In this document: piece by piece, positions 53,527-64,000 of the stretch
Numbering within the stretch: the first letter of the stretch is position 1
How the letters are laid out: every line of letters begins with the position of its first letter
DNA from: Imbricaverruca yamaguchii
Taxonomy: Eukaryota; Arthropoda; Thecostraca; Neoverrucidae
Direction of reading: 5' to 3'
NCBI GenBank assembly: GCA_034440575.1
Contig: JAOTOL010001186.1
Coordinates: 288,627-352,626 of the forward strand
DNA: 64,000 nt
Made by a program: the position numbers and the translations under genes
Notes under the pieces: generated by a model
Told to the model about the DNA's origin: nothing
The model's input: the letters and a program-made list of their open reading frames with translations, nothing else
Databases searched by the model: none

Positions 53527-55130
53527 CTTGGACATAAAGACATAAAGACATAAAAGATTAGTGCAACTATGAGCAACAAGGGCCCTTCTTGGTTTGCACT
53601 CTGTACACTGGACAGGGTGCCACCAAATCTGCCAAATCAGCCCTCCCTGTAATACTGAAAAGCAAGCTCTCTATTCTTATAATGGTTGTCATATGCTGAT
53701 TTTAGAGATGTTCAATGTGCTGCTATTGAAATGTTTTCTGGCAGCTGGTTCCAGTGTTCTACTACCCTGTTGGTGAAGAAAGTTTGCCTGAACCTTGTTC
53801 TGCTGTGGTTAACTTCAATTTTGAATTTATGACCCTAATTGCATTATTTCTGTTGACTTCAAACATTTCCCCAAGGTATCCACTCTCAGACCATGGACAA
53901 ATTTAAAAAGACCTCGATGAGATCTCCTCTCAGCCTTCTATATCTAAGTGAAAGCTGCTATTAATTTCTTCAATCTTTCCTCATATGCCCGGTTGCTTAT
54001 GCTCTTTAACCCTTTTTTGTAGCCCTCTTTTATACTCTCTCTAAAAGCCAACAATCTTTTCATAGCTAGGAGACCAAGCTTGGATGCAGTATTCAAATGT
54101 GGCTGACGTGTGTACAGTGAAGCTCCTGATGACTTCTCACTTCTGTATGATACATTCCTATTTATTGCCCTGAGCATTCTCAGTGCCTTCCTCCGTGGCT
54201 TCCTTGGTCTGTGCTGATGCCCCCAGTTTTGTGTTTAGAATAACACCTAAATCCTTCTCCTGTTGAGTCACTGATATCCCTTGGCCACCCATCAGTATGG
54301 ATAAAAACCTTCCAGATAACTAACTATTATATCCTTGATAATTGATTCGAGTACCTTGCAGACTAGGGATGTGAGACCTACTGGCCTATAGTTTTCAACT
54401 TTCCCTCTTTCTCCTTTCTTGAAAATAGGAACTACATTTGCCTTTTTCCAATCGGTTGGAATTTCATTTCGTGAAAACGATCTACAAAATATTATACTAA
54501 GTGGAAATGCCAGTTCCTTTTCAGTTTCCCGCGACACCCTAGCATAAATATCATCAGGTCCTGCTGCCTTGTTTGGCTTTATTTTCCGGATATGATTGTA
54601 AACAACATCACTATGAATGAAATCAACATCATTTGTCAGATCACATGTCACTGAACCAGTGTGCTAAAATTATTTCACCATTAACTGTGTGGCTGAAGAA
54701 ATAAGTTGCTTTGGAATAGTGAAAGATTGGAAGAAAATGAAGGATTGCCATTTAAGGATTAAAAAGCAGAATGCCTTTCACTTCAGTCTCATGCATTTTA
54801 CATTATTTAGCAGTTGTGTGCACGACTGCCCATACATCATGTGGAAAAATGGAAAAAACCTAAGACGAGGATGAAGTAGCACAACTCTATTAACTGTGAA
54901 TTTCCAGGCCATATGGTGAATTATTTTACACTGCACTGAACTGTGGTGTACGGTCGGCTGATTGGACATATCTTCCAAGGTAAACACCGATTTAAACTGC
55001 TTGCTCAGCTCCTCAACCATCTCACTATCCTCACCCAATGTAGTCCCGTTTACTTGCAGGGGACCAATTTCCAATGACACTTCTTTCCTTTTCGTGCAAT
55101 GCTTAGTTTGAATATAATTTAATTTTACTA
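53527..55130 (-). mobile_element. CR1/L2-like LINE copy, deleted and interrupted
   Basis: In minus-strand order: linker KRKEVSLEIGPLQVNG and FKSVFTLED (54950-55100); the MITE insertion (54657-54933); reverse transcriptase KPNKAAGPDDIYARV, IPTDWKKANVVPIFKKG and NYRPVGLTSLVCKVLES (54292-54651); a jump to EKDLGVILNTKLG (about 54250) that skips the catalytic YADD region; the C-terminal ERLKKL segment (53944-54177). The 3' leader ends in GACATAAA octamer repeats (53530-53553 on plus). The missing palm domain makes it inactive. Its 3' end closely matches the plus-strand copy at 56.65-57.25 kb. Confidence 0.85.
54657..54933 (+). mobile_element. hAT-like MITE, 277 bp, copy 2, inside a LINE
   Basis: Perfect 8-bp target duplication CACTGAAC (54649-54656 and 54934-54941). 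The ends read CAGTGTGCTAAAATTATTTC and, inward from the right, CAGTGTAAAATAATTCACC. Same length as copy 1 at 6132-6408 and similar throughout. It splits the LINE coding frame, so it inserted after the LINE. Confidence 0.92.
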
Positions 55131-56650
55131 TCCAACCCCCGGAGACGGGGTGGATCGTGGATAGACGTCGGGAGAGAAAAAAATGAAGAGTATTTTTTGT
55201 TCAAAAACAGATGAAGCTAGATTAGGTCACGAAACTTTTTACATTGAAAATGTTTGTGAGCAAACAAAGTTAGGAAATTGTCCAGTAGAAAACAATTTTA
55301 TTTCACGCATGGAAGGCTAGGGTAGGTTAAGGAAGGTTATGCTACACCTTCCTTTCCGTTACACTGAACATTATTTTTTCTTCTTACATTACTCAAATCC
55401 GAGCCCCTTTTTGGGAGTCATGTTGCCTCCCTATTGAAAAGCATACGTGTGCAGAGAAAATGAGTGGTTACATCGTGTTTAGCACGTTAATGAAAGACTT
55501 CCGTAAACCGAAAAATATACCTAAAAAGCCAGGCAATATTGCAGTTTAAAGGTAACCACCAGACAAGTTATACACATATTTTACCTCCATGAAGCATACA
55601 AAGTAGTGAGGGTTGGTTAAGTGAGGTCAAGTTATGCTTTGTTGTGATAAAAAATCAATTTTGGAAATATATTTAAAGCATGATAATTTTCCCTTAAATA
55701 GCATTGCAGGCTAGTTTAGGTTAGGTTAGGTTATATTTTTTAAGTGGAAAATAATTAGAAAAAGGAGTGGAAAACTTCAATAAAAGCAATTAATTTCTTG
55801 CATGAAAGTTGGGCCAGGTTATGGAAGCTTCTTATATTTTTTACTTTTTTTCATACCACATCTAACTACCCCTTTTGGATGTTTTTCATACTCCCCAATG
55901 AAAAGCATGTATTACCAGAGGATAGGATGTTACCTTTCCGCTTTTACGTGTTTTATTTCTCTTTGGAATTTATATTTTGAATGCAATATTCATGAATGCG
56001 ACTAAGATAATGGTACCACTCATTATCTGTGTTAATAAATACCAAGTAATTAACAATAAATACCGATAAATACCACGAAGTCATAAAACAACTTAAACAG
56101 TAACTTACCAAAATGATTGGTCGCAGCATGCTCATCATATCCCTAAGCATCGCATCAAATAATATAATACATACAAAATTACTTTAAGCTGTGCCAAGCA
56201 GAGTGGGAAACTTGCTTTCCGGGTTTGGAGTCGGAATGCAAACAGATTTCTTCCGGAGTACATCTTCATGCACATATTTTTGATGCATGGAATATACTTG
56301 CCGGTAACCGACGAGAAAATCATATGTACCTAGTCAGTGTATACGTAATATGCATAAGTAATACACATCATCATTTTGGCCACATCAAAGCATAGAAACC
56401 AAGAAGTGAGCAATGGATGGCACCGCAAGACAGGGAGTTGTGATCAGCTCTGCTTTGTCTCTCATAACTCACAGGAGCAATGCGCCTTTCTTTCACTGTT
56501 GGTCTCAGTACAATGCTAGGCAAAATGAAAAACACAAATAATTCACGCTTCACTCTCAGCTCAGAGCGCACACCTACCTATATACGCAGCCAATTCCCTG
56601 CGCAATACGGACCCAACACCACTACCTCACACGCAGTCGGAAGCGACGGC
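55131..56650. other. AT-rich unassigned sequence with TTAGG traces
   Basis: Contains TTTAGGTTAGGTTAGGTTA at about 55712, three arthropod-type telomeric pentamers, and several degenerate GGTTA words. No gene recognised. Confidence 0.5.
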
Positions 56651-56651
56651 G

Positions 56652-57255
56652 GTGCGCAAAGGGTCAGTAAGTGCATTCGTCAGACCACATTTGGAATACT
56701 GCATCCAAGCTTGGTCTCCTAGCTATGAAAAATATTGTTGGCTTTTAGAGAGAGTACAAAAGAGGGCTACACAAATGGTTAATGGCATAAGGAACCTGGC
56801 ATATGAGGAAAGATTGAAGAAATTTAATATGTTTTCACTTAGATATAGAAGGCTGAGAGGAGATCTTATCGAGGTCTTTAAATTTGTCCATGGTCTGGAG
56901 AGGGGATACCTTGGGGAAATGTTTGAAGTCAACAGAAATGATGCAATTAGAGGTCATACATTCAAAATTAAAGTTAACCACAGCAGAACAAGGTTAAGGC
57001 AAACTTTCTTCACCAACAGGGTAGTAGAACACTGGAACCAGCTGCCAGAAAACATTGTCAGTAGCAGCACATTGAACATCTTTAAAAACAGCATAGACAA
57101 TCATTATAAGAATAGAAGGCTTGCTTTTCAGTACTACAGGGAGGGCTGATTGACAGATTTGGTGGGCAACTGGTTCAGTGTACAGAGTGCAACCAAGAAG
57201 GGCCCTTGTGGCTCATAGTTGCACTAATCTTTGATGTCTTTATGTCCTTAAGGTC
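56652..57255 (+). mobile_element. CR1/L2-like LINE, 3' end
   Basis: An open frame to 57149 reads the C-terminus of a LINE polymerase: VRPHLEYCIQAWSPSYEKY, LLERVQKRATQMV, YEERLKKFNMFSLRYRRLRGD, then NHYKNRRLAFQYYREG and stop. The 3' leader (57150-57255) has TTTATGTC words at the end. 5'-truncated in the usual LINE manner, and opposite in orientation to its near-identical relative at 53.5 kb. Confidence 0.88.
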
Positions 57256-57620
57256 TTGTGTTTGCAGCATAGCACTATTAAGTGTTCAAAACACCCTGGC
57301 CCGGTATGGGTGTTTTGACGCCCTGGCCCGGTATGGGTCCATGACCCCTAGGTGGATCCGGCGGAGCACTTCTCACTCCCCCATCCACCGAGGGCAGGAC
57401 CCATCCGAGGCCGCGTGGTCCCCCCGCAGGCGGTGCAGCTTAGCTCGCCGCTGGTGCATGTGTCTGTTGGGTGTGCGTGTGAGCATTTGCCGCATGTATG
57501 TTGTGTTGCACACCACGCCCCCCCTGTGTGCCCGTATCGCTGACACTCCTTGCAGCGAAATGCCGACTTCGGGACCAGCAGTGGCACACGACAGGACCCG
57601 GTCGGCGTCCGCGCAGCCCG
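57256..57620 (-). mobile_element. Jockey-like LINE ORF1 fragment, CCHC knuckles
   Basis: The minus strand reads FRCKECQRYGHTGG and TCGKCSHAHPTDTC, SGELSCTACGG, then in another frame DHAASDGSCPRWMGE, stop, EVLRRIHLGVMD. These are retrotransposon zinc-knuckle motifs in the same order as at 62.9-63.1 kb. A frameshift and a stop make it defective. Confidence 0.75.
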
Positions 57621-57799
57621 TCGGCCACTGGTCGGTGACACTCGACCCAGGTGGACGCAGCTGGCAGACGCCGGTTCTCCCGTCGGCCGACACTGTTCCG
57701 GCACGTGCTCCGGCGATCCGCCGGTGTCCCGGCCGGCCGCCGGTGCCAGATGTGACGTCACACGCAAGCCGCCGCCACCGGCCAGCCCAGCTCTGCCGC

Positions 57800-58415
57800 C
57801 GGAGGCCGGTATCACGTGACTCGCGAGGTCGGCTAGTTAGCTATTGGTTTTACGACACATCGACCTTTGAGTGATGTAGCGTCACGAATCCCTTTCGCCG
57901 ATTAGCCGTGGGCGAAGTGAAGCGACAGGTGTGCCTAGAACCCACCAACTCCGATTGTGAGACGGGGAAATCACCCTTGGACTACTCGTCCCCGGCTCAC
58001 GAGGTCACAATCACGTGACCGCAACATTTGTCAGTGTCGCGGCCACATCGTCACCGCCGTGGTGAGCTCCACGCTCGACGTACGACGGTGTACGGCCACG
58101 GTGGGTCGAACCCGACACCCCTGGTTCACGCCGCACTTGCAAGCTGCCGGTTTTAGATTTATGGCCTCTATCAACAGTACGCGGGAGTACACGTATGCCG
58201 AGGATGGCGCCGAAAACCTAATATTCGATAAAGCTGCCATGCTAATTTGTCATTTGGGAGCGATGTGGCTAGTGCCCAATGTCACTTTCGACACGACTTT
58301 GTATTTATTTCAAAAGCTATCGGCGACCCTCCGGGTAGGATACAGTCCGACTCTGGGGAGATGCGACCTTCTCCATGGAAAGATGACACCTCCTCGTGGC
58401 ACTGGAAGGGCGGGC
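57800..58415. repeat. SINE head plus shortened block A, copy 4
   Basis: Starts GGCCGGTATCACGTGACTCG like copy 1, keeps the SINE (57838-57990), then jumps by an internal deletion to the end of block A. Only one GTAC unit remains (58080-58098). Confidence 0.8.
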
Positions 58416-58429
58416 GGAGGGCCTTCTTT

Positions 58430-58834
<405 letters not shown>

Positions 58835-59300
58835 TATATATATCGGGATATATCGCGAAATCGGGAACACGTTGCGACAGTATATGACTGTCTGCAGGTG
58901 TTCTGCATTAGGTCGGCAGGGATTGAGCTTCGGGATAATTTCCTCACCAGGAATTTTTGTTCGCTTCTCCTGTCGGCTACACTAAGCATCGGAAACAACG
59001 GCGAAGCGTATCTGCCACTTACCGTAAATATGGGTGCGGCCATGGTGGTGATGGGTGGGGGGGGGGGGGGGATGGGGGATTGGCGACGGGAAATTTCTTC
59101 CGACGTGAATCATTGCAGCTTATTCCGGGGAGTTCTCGGCTTGCCATGCAATGTGGGGAGAAATCGAAGCAAGTAAATTTGATTTCACCCGTCCTTCTCG
59201 AAAGCTGGCTCGACGCTGAATACTTCCGAAGAAGTAGGTCACGAAATTTGTGTTGTATGCATGAACCGTACGAACGATTTTCTGCATGCGCACGCATGCC

Positions 59301-60011
59301 TCAGCATTGGGCTGCAACCGGCGCGCGGCAAAACGACACGCGAGCTAGGGAACAGGGAATGTCGTTGAGCTTGTTGTCGATCATCACCGAGCAGTGCTCA
59401 TTGCCGCCGTCGTTGTTGGGCTCGCCGCGCTGCCAGGTCAAGTCGAACTCAGTGGAGCCGTCCAGCATCTGCCAGGAGCCCTCGTGGCCGGCGTCCGTGG
59501 CGCCGAGGTACACGACCGCGCCATTGGAGAGCGGAAACGCCTCGAGGATCAGGCTCCACACGGCGTTGTTGTTGACGACGGCCAGCCGGCCGCCGGCCGT
59601 CAGGCCCTGACAGTGCTCGTCGGCGCCGGACCAGGTGTACGCCGTGGCCACATACAGGTAGCACCAGCTGTCGATGGCCCGCCAGCCGGCGGGGCACGTG
59701 CTGGGGGCGGCACCCGACCGCAGGTAGCTGCGCACGCCCGGCTGCCGCTGGCGCGACTCCGTGCGCAGACAGTCGGCTCCGAACGTGCGGCACGTGCCGT
59801 TGGCCGCATGAGAGAAGCCGGCGCAGTCGACCGCGTCGCGGCGTGCGCACAGCGCGGCGCACGCGAGGCGCGACGGCGTGCGCGTCGTGCGGTTAGCCGG
59901 TAGCGCGAGTGCGCCGCTCAACTCTGTGAACAGCTGGCCGCTTGCGGCCGCAGCGGCCACCAGCGCCAGCGCCAGCGCCAGAGCGAGCGCGAGCAGGCAC
60001 GACCGTCCCAT
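59301..60011 (-). CDS. Secreted C-type lectin B (EPN type), single exon
   Basis: 236 residues, same architecture as lectin A: signal peptide, Cys-rich apple-like segment, C-type lectin domain. Residues 1-193 differ from A at under about one position in ten. From LTW on it reads QRGEPNNDGGNEHC and NKLNDIPC, so it has the mannose-type EPN motif and an LND in place of WND. About half of the last 42 residues differ from A. Start at the Met before the signal peptide (60011); an upstream Met at 60035 is possible but not favoured. Upstream similarity to A ends at about 60168, where A has the SINE/block A sequence and B does not. Intact, intronless, likely extracellular. Confidence 0.86.
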   Translation of the reverse strand: MGRSCLLALALALALALVAAAAASGQLFTELSGALALPANRTTRTPSRLACAALCARRDAVDCAGFSHAANGTCRTFGADCLRTESRQRQPGVRSYLRSGAAPSTCPAGWRAIDSWCYLYVATAYTWSGADEHCQGLTAGGRLAVVNNNAVWSLILEAFPLSNGAVVYLGATDAGHEGSWQMLDGSTEFDLTWQRGEPNNDGGNEHCSVMIDNKLNDIPCSLARVSFCRAPVAAQC

Positions 60012-60168
60012 AGCGACGCTCGGGACTGACACCAACGCCGGCGGCCGGGCGCGTCGGCTGGAGCGTCGCCCGTAGCCGGGGAAACGGCGCCATTACTGCG
60101 CGTTATTCGTGTCCTTGTCGATCGGTGTCTTGCGTCGCGTGCCGACCGGCGGTAGCCACCTGGGAGCG

Positions 60169-61800
60169 GGCATGACCTTCTGGACGGTGAGGCGCTCCCG
60201 TCGGACATAGCGACGCAAGTAAGTTCGCCACATTGTCGAAGCGACGTCACGTTACTGGTTGAAACAAGGGTACGCGACGCGACGGGCTTTTGCCGTGCGA
60301 AGTACGCGCTGCCGGAGGAAAGGCCCGAGCACCCAGTTGCCACTGCACGTAGGTATCGACGATGAACTGAAACACCAAACACCACTTTTCCAGTGGTGGG
60401 GCCCTTGTTGGCTACTTCTGCCGAATGATGCCAAAGTGTTCATCTGGCGTGGAAAAGAACACCACCAGCTGTTGTGTCATGCGGCTGTAAAAGATCGCTA
60501 TATTGAGAAAGGCTCATTACTTCATTCAGCTGATGTTGACACATTGAGTCTTGCACCAGTCTGACCATCATGACATGGGTGACATGACATGGCAGGACAT
60601 GGCACAACATGGGATTCGCGTAGGAGGTGCTATATCCGATGCATGTGCCAACAAGCTAACAAAGCGTCTAGGTGGAGTACCAGTAGGCTCCTTGAATGGT
60701 CTACCTGCCGCCGTACAATTACTCGCCACCATTCACGAATAGGATCGTATTTACGGTAGACACATCCTCATACCACGGTTGCTATTGTCGTGCCCGTCGA
60801 AATGAGTGAGATCACTCGGAATGGATATATGATAGACGATGGGATATGGGAAAGGATGTAAGACTGGGTGTTGAGAATGGGTAAGGTAAGGACCCTGCAG
60901 CATGGGGTGAGTCGGCCAGTATCGGCGCCTCGCTCAACAAACAGCGGGTAGGAGGATACAGGAATAGGGGACAAGGAAGCAAACAAGTACTATCTAATGG
61001 AGAAATGATGACCTTGTGAGCTCGAGATTCATTTCGTGAGGAAAATAAGCGCGTATTCCTGATTTGGCCTGGACGACTGCTGGCTGGAATTGTCTCTTCA
61101 AGATGATCAAGCAATCGAGATTTGGCAGTTTCTTCTGTTTTCGCTGTAACTTCTTCATCTTCGAAGTTTTCATGAAGTAAACCTTTTAGTTTGTCATTAG
61201 AAACGCTGTCCGCTTCGTTGAACAAGCAACATATCGCTCGTTTGCATCGGCTATAATATTACTTGCATGAGAGAAGGTTCTTCACCACAAATGTCACGTT
61301 CTGTGACGGGAAAAAAATCAATGCAACTGAGCAAATGATGGGGTGACCAAAAATGTCTGCCAATTGACAAACAAAGCTAAAATGACTTAAAGTTAACTGG
61401 CTGTTTCTTCAACACCGATCTTGATCGCCAATTGAAAATCGCATGTGCATAACTCCACTTCCTTCACGCATACAGCTCACATCTAGAAAATGTACTTTAT
61501 TCTTACAGAACGCACTAAATCGACTAGTAAATGCGACGTAGACAAATACGTCCTTCCACTTTAAATAACATAAACGGAATTGTAGTGCAGGAGCCGCTCT
61601 GGCTCGGAAGCCGGCCGCCACGCTGGACTGAGGTGACAGCTTGTTATGCGCTCTTTCGGGGTTTTGCACGCCTCCACGATATCGGATATCTGACACCAAG
61701 CCGTGATTGGAACTTTTTGAAGGCTGCAAGTGCTCAGCCAACAAGAGTTCTTTGAGGTGGGGGAGAACGGAAGAAACTCGGCCGACTGCTTCGGGACCGA
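60169..61800. other. Unassigned sequence
   Basis: Short frames (for example 60259-60564 and 60551-60742 plus, 60812-61225 minus) with no domain I recognise. No splice-supported gene and no repeat. Confidence 0.4.
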
Positions 61801-62490
61801 AGGTGGAGGAGACGCCGCTGACATCTGGACACCCACTACCTACACCAATACATATACATATACCTACACACAACGCACACAAATACCGCCCCGCGATCCA
61901 CCCTACACCTAAGAATACTACCTTCCCGTGTCGCTAACCTATCGTCAGCTATCTTCAACTTCATCTTGAAGCCTCTAGATCGATTCTTCATTATCTTCTC
62001 TACCACATCGCGTCTACATGAACCTCTACGAGCTCCTACATCTTCATCTACGTGTTCTTAAAACAACTTCTACATCTCCAAGACCGATCTGATGTGCCAC
62101 AGTGCAGTGCCCATTCTATTTCACTCCAGCTTGATCTACCTACAAGGCTACTACTTACTACAAGGTCAGTCCGGTGGTGCTGCCACTTCCCCCCACCCAG
62201 GAACCCCCAAACCCCCACCCGACCTTCCCTCTAGTGCCCTCTGCACGATCTTTATCTGATGTGTCCATCCGAGCTCTCTTCAAGCACGGTTTCTGATTTC
62301 TTTGTGTATTCTTCGTCTTTCCCTGGCCCCACTGTTACGCCTGTCGGGTTTCCTTCACACCCTTATGGACCCCTCCGCCTAAACTTGTAATTACTGTACT
62401 CTGTTCACTGCGTCACACTTCGCCACACACCTGCCATACCACCCTTTAAGCAACACCACCAACAAACTGAACGCCTACAACATCACAAAC
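61800..62490 (+). mobile_element. Probable LINE 5' leader
   Basis: C/A/T-rich sequence without frames, leading directly into a LINE ORF1. Interpreted as its 5' untranslated region; the left boundary is approximate. Confidence 0.4.
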
Positions 62491-63718
62491 ATGAACACCG
62501 CATCTCGCCCAACTAGCGAGTACTTCCTCTGCCGCCGGGGGGACGGGGAGCCTATGGGCTCCCTTGATCCCTGGTTGGTGGAGGAGGATATCTCCAGGTA
62601 CATTGGGGTGCCCCCGATCGGGGCACTCCTAATTCAAGCACACTCCGACATAGACGGCATGATACTACCCACAATACACAAAATCCACAACAGGTGGCCG
62701 GTATCGCGATGGAGACTCTTGTCGCCAGGATGGAGAAGCACGGTGTCTCAGTCGCATACAGGCCGGCTCACAGACCAGGGCAACCACCATCACATTATAA
62801 TACTGACTTTCTGCACCCGGACACCACCAAAACACATCAAAGCGGGGTATCTCCGCTACACCGTCACTCCACGCGCACCCCTCCCGCGGCGCTGTAAGAA
62901 GTGCGAACGCTACGGCCACCCCGCGGGAGGAGGGGGGGGGTGCGACTCCAACACCCACATATGCGGCAGATGCGCACAACCACACAGAACCGACACATGT
63001 GAAAGTGGCGAGGCCTGCTGCGCCGACTGCGGGGGGGGGCACGAGGATGGGGACAGGATCTGCCCCCGGAGGATGGCGGGAGAAAGAAATTCTCCGCCTG
63101 GTCCATCTGGAGGGCATGGACGTGTCCATGGCCAGGAGGGCGGTGTCCGACCCGCTGGGGGCGTGGCCCACCCGCCGGGCAGAGCCGGGACCATACAGAG
63201 CGTCGCTACCACCACGTGACTACACGGAATACCCGGCTCTGCCAACACCCCCAACCACGCGACACAGCCACAACACGGACACCTACCCAAAAACTCCCAC
63301 CAACAGCACACGTAGGACGCGCGCACCAACACCAGCAAACCTTACAGGCCAGCGACCGGTACAACAAGCACCACCACCACCACCTCGAATCCGCCAACCG
63401 ACACCATCCCCAACCTCCGAACCCCCACCGCCACCACCCCAGCAGCCAACAATCTCCCCGTGCCCACAGACATCACCCTCAACAGATGAGTCACCAACAA
63501 ACACAATCTGCACGTACACCGACCGGGACACAGACATAGAAGTACACACCGACATCGGACACTCGCAAACAGGCACATACCGGACCATCTCCCCACATCA
63601 AGTACCACCCCTCACCCATCAACCACCACCCCTCACCCACCAACGACAAAAGCTAGGGAAAAGCGTAAAAAGACACAGCTCACCCGAAAGACCACAAACG
63701 CGCGCCAGGACCCAATAA
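62491..63718 (+). mobile_element. Jockey-like LINE ORF1 (gag-like), frameshifted
   Basis: Starts with MNTASRPTSEYFLC. The frame from 62491 carries IILTF and IKAGYLRYTVTP, then CCHC-type knuckles CKKCERYGHPAGG and CGRCAQPHRTDTC, and CADC before CPRRMA. At about 63080-63090 the reading continues in the next frame as EKEILRLVHLEGMDVSMARR, then a Pro/Thr-rich tail to 63718. A second shift probably lies at 62690-62790, where VAGIAMETLVARMEKHGVS in another frame fits the family better. Nucleic-acid-binding ORF1 of a non-LTR element, not functional as it stands. Confidence 0.82.
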
Positions 63719-63777
63719 CAATGAAAACAATAATGTAATGAAATACACACGGAATCAGTAAACACTGGCCTAAATGA

Positions 63778-64000
63778 AAACATTATGCACTACCAAAAAT
63801 TCACATAGCACTATGCATTCGAGAAACACACTTCAAACCCAACGACCCATATCAATTTCACATCCCTCACTACACACTACACAGACACGATACACACAAC
63901 CCACACAGATGAGGCGGTGTATGCACATATATTAGGAACACGACCCCTCACCGCCTGATACATTCCGACACCACGGGGGACATACTACTAACTGAAATTC
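63778..64000 (+). mobile_element. LINE ORF2 start, APE-type endonuclease, broken
   Basis: Reads ALCIRETHFKPNDPYQF, YTLHRHDT, then after a TGA (63910-63912) GGVCTYIRNTTPHRLIH and DILLTEI. This is the N-terminal part of an APE-like endonuclease; RETH equals the catalytic QETH with Glu retained. It runs off the window. The stop shows that this copy is defective. Confidence 0.8.

Noticed and set aside
55705..55735. Telomere
   Set aside because: Only three TTAGG pentamers inside ordinary AT-rich sequence; an interstitial trace at most.
60259..60742. Two adjacent plus-strand frames after lectin B
   Set aside because: No domain, no splice links and no conservation visible within the window.

Overview
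This is a repeat-rich, gene-poor stretch of an animal nuclear genome. Coding segments are interrupted by introns with GT..AG borders, there are several non-LTR retrotransposon (LINE) remnants, tRNA-derived SINE-like sequences, DNA-transposon derivatives, long TA/CA microsatellites and many minisatellites. The protein content (an arthropod-style cathepsin L, secreted C-type lectins) and a short interstitial TTAGG run fit an arthropod, most likely a crustacean. Anything narrower (a barnacle would fit) is a guess.

Layout. 1-10.6 kb: no convincing host gene. It holds a LINE RNase H remnant at the left edge, SINE-like sequence, 56-, 29- and 40-bp minisatellites, a 277-bp hAT-like MITE with perfect 8-bp target duplications, and two neighbouring perfect hairpins. 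10.7-13.7 kb: three exons, in compatible phase, of an unrecognised acidic/Ser-rich then basic protein, with minisatellites filling the introns. 15.7-17.3 kb: a dense satellite of short palindromes followed by five tandem tRNA-like units. 17.3-25.3 kb: mostly unassigned, with a 42-bp satellite (23.2-24.25 kb) that is open on both strands. 25.4-32.6 kb: a complete five-exon cathepsin L gene on the plus strand. 35.9-38.3 kb: a DNA element with about 670-bp inverted arms around a broken ORF. 39.1-40.7 kb: a dead LINE on the minus strand. 41-60 kb: a segmental array in which C-type lectin sequences (two intact single-exon genes and one fragment, all minus strand) recur with repeat blocks I call A, B and C. 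This region also has LINE copies, a second copy of the MITE inserted in a LINE, a nearly cytosine-free 384-bp tract, and homopolymer-distorted sequence beside long TA runs. 61.8 kb to the end: the 5' half of a Jockey-like LINE (ORF1 with CCHC knuckles, start of the ORF2 endonuclease), running off the window.

Most notable. (1) A family of very small retroposons of about 53-61 bp, each little more than one hairpin plus a variable simple-repeat tail. Four copies have perfect 13-15-bp target-site duplications, and there is one compensated base-pair change in the stem. (2) Two lectin paralogues nearly identical over about 190 residues but about half different over the last 40, including a QPD versus EPN sugar-specificity motif. 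(3) The cytosine-free tract. (4) A repeat-borne TATA box that in one copy has grown into about 225 bp of TA. Host gene function is clear only for cathepsin L (lysosomal or digestive protease) and the lectins (secreted carbohydrate recognition). No operon-like cooperation is expected or seen.
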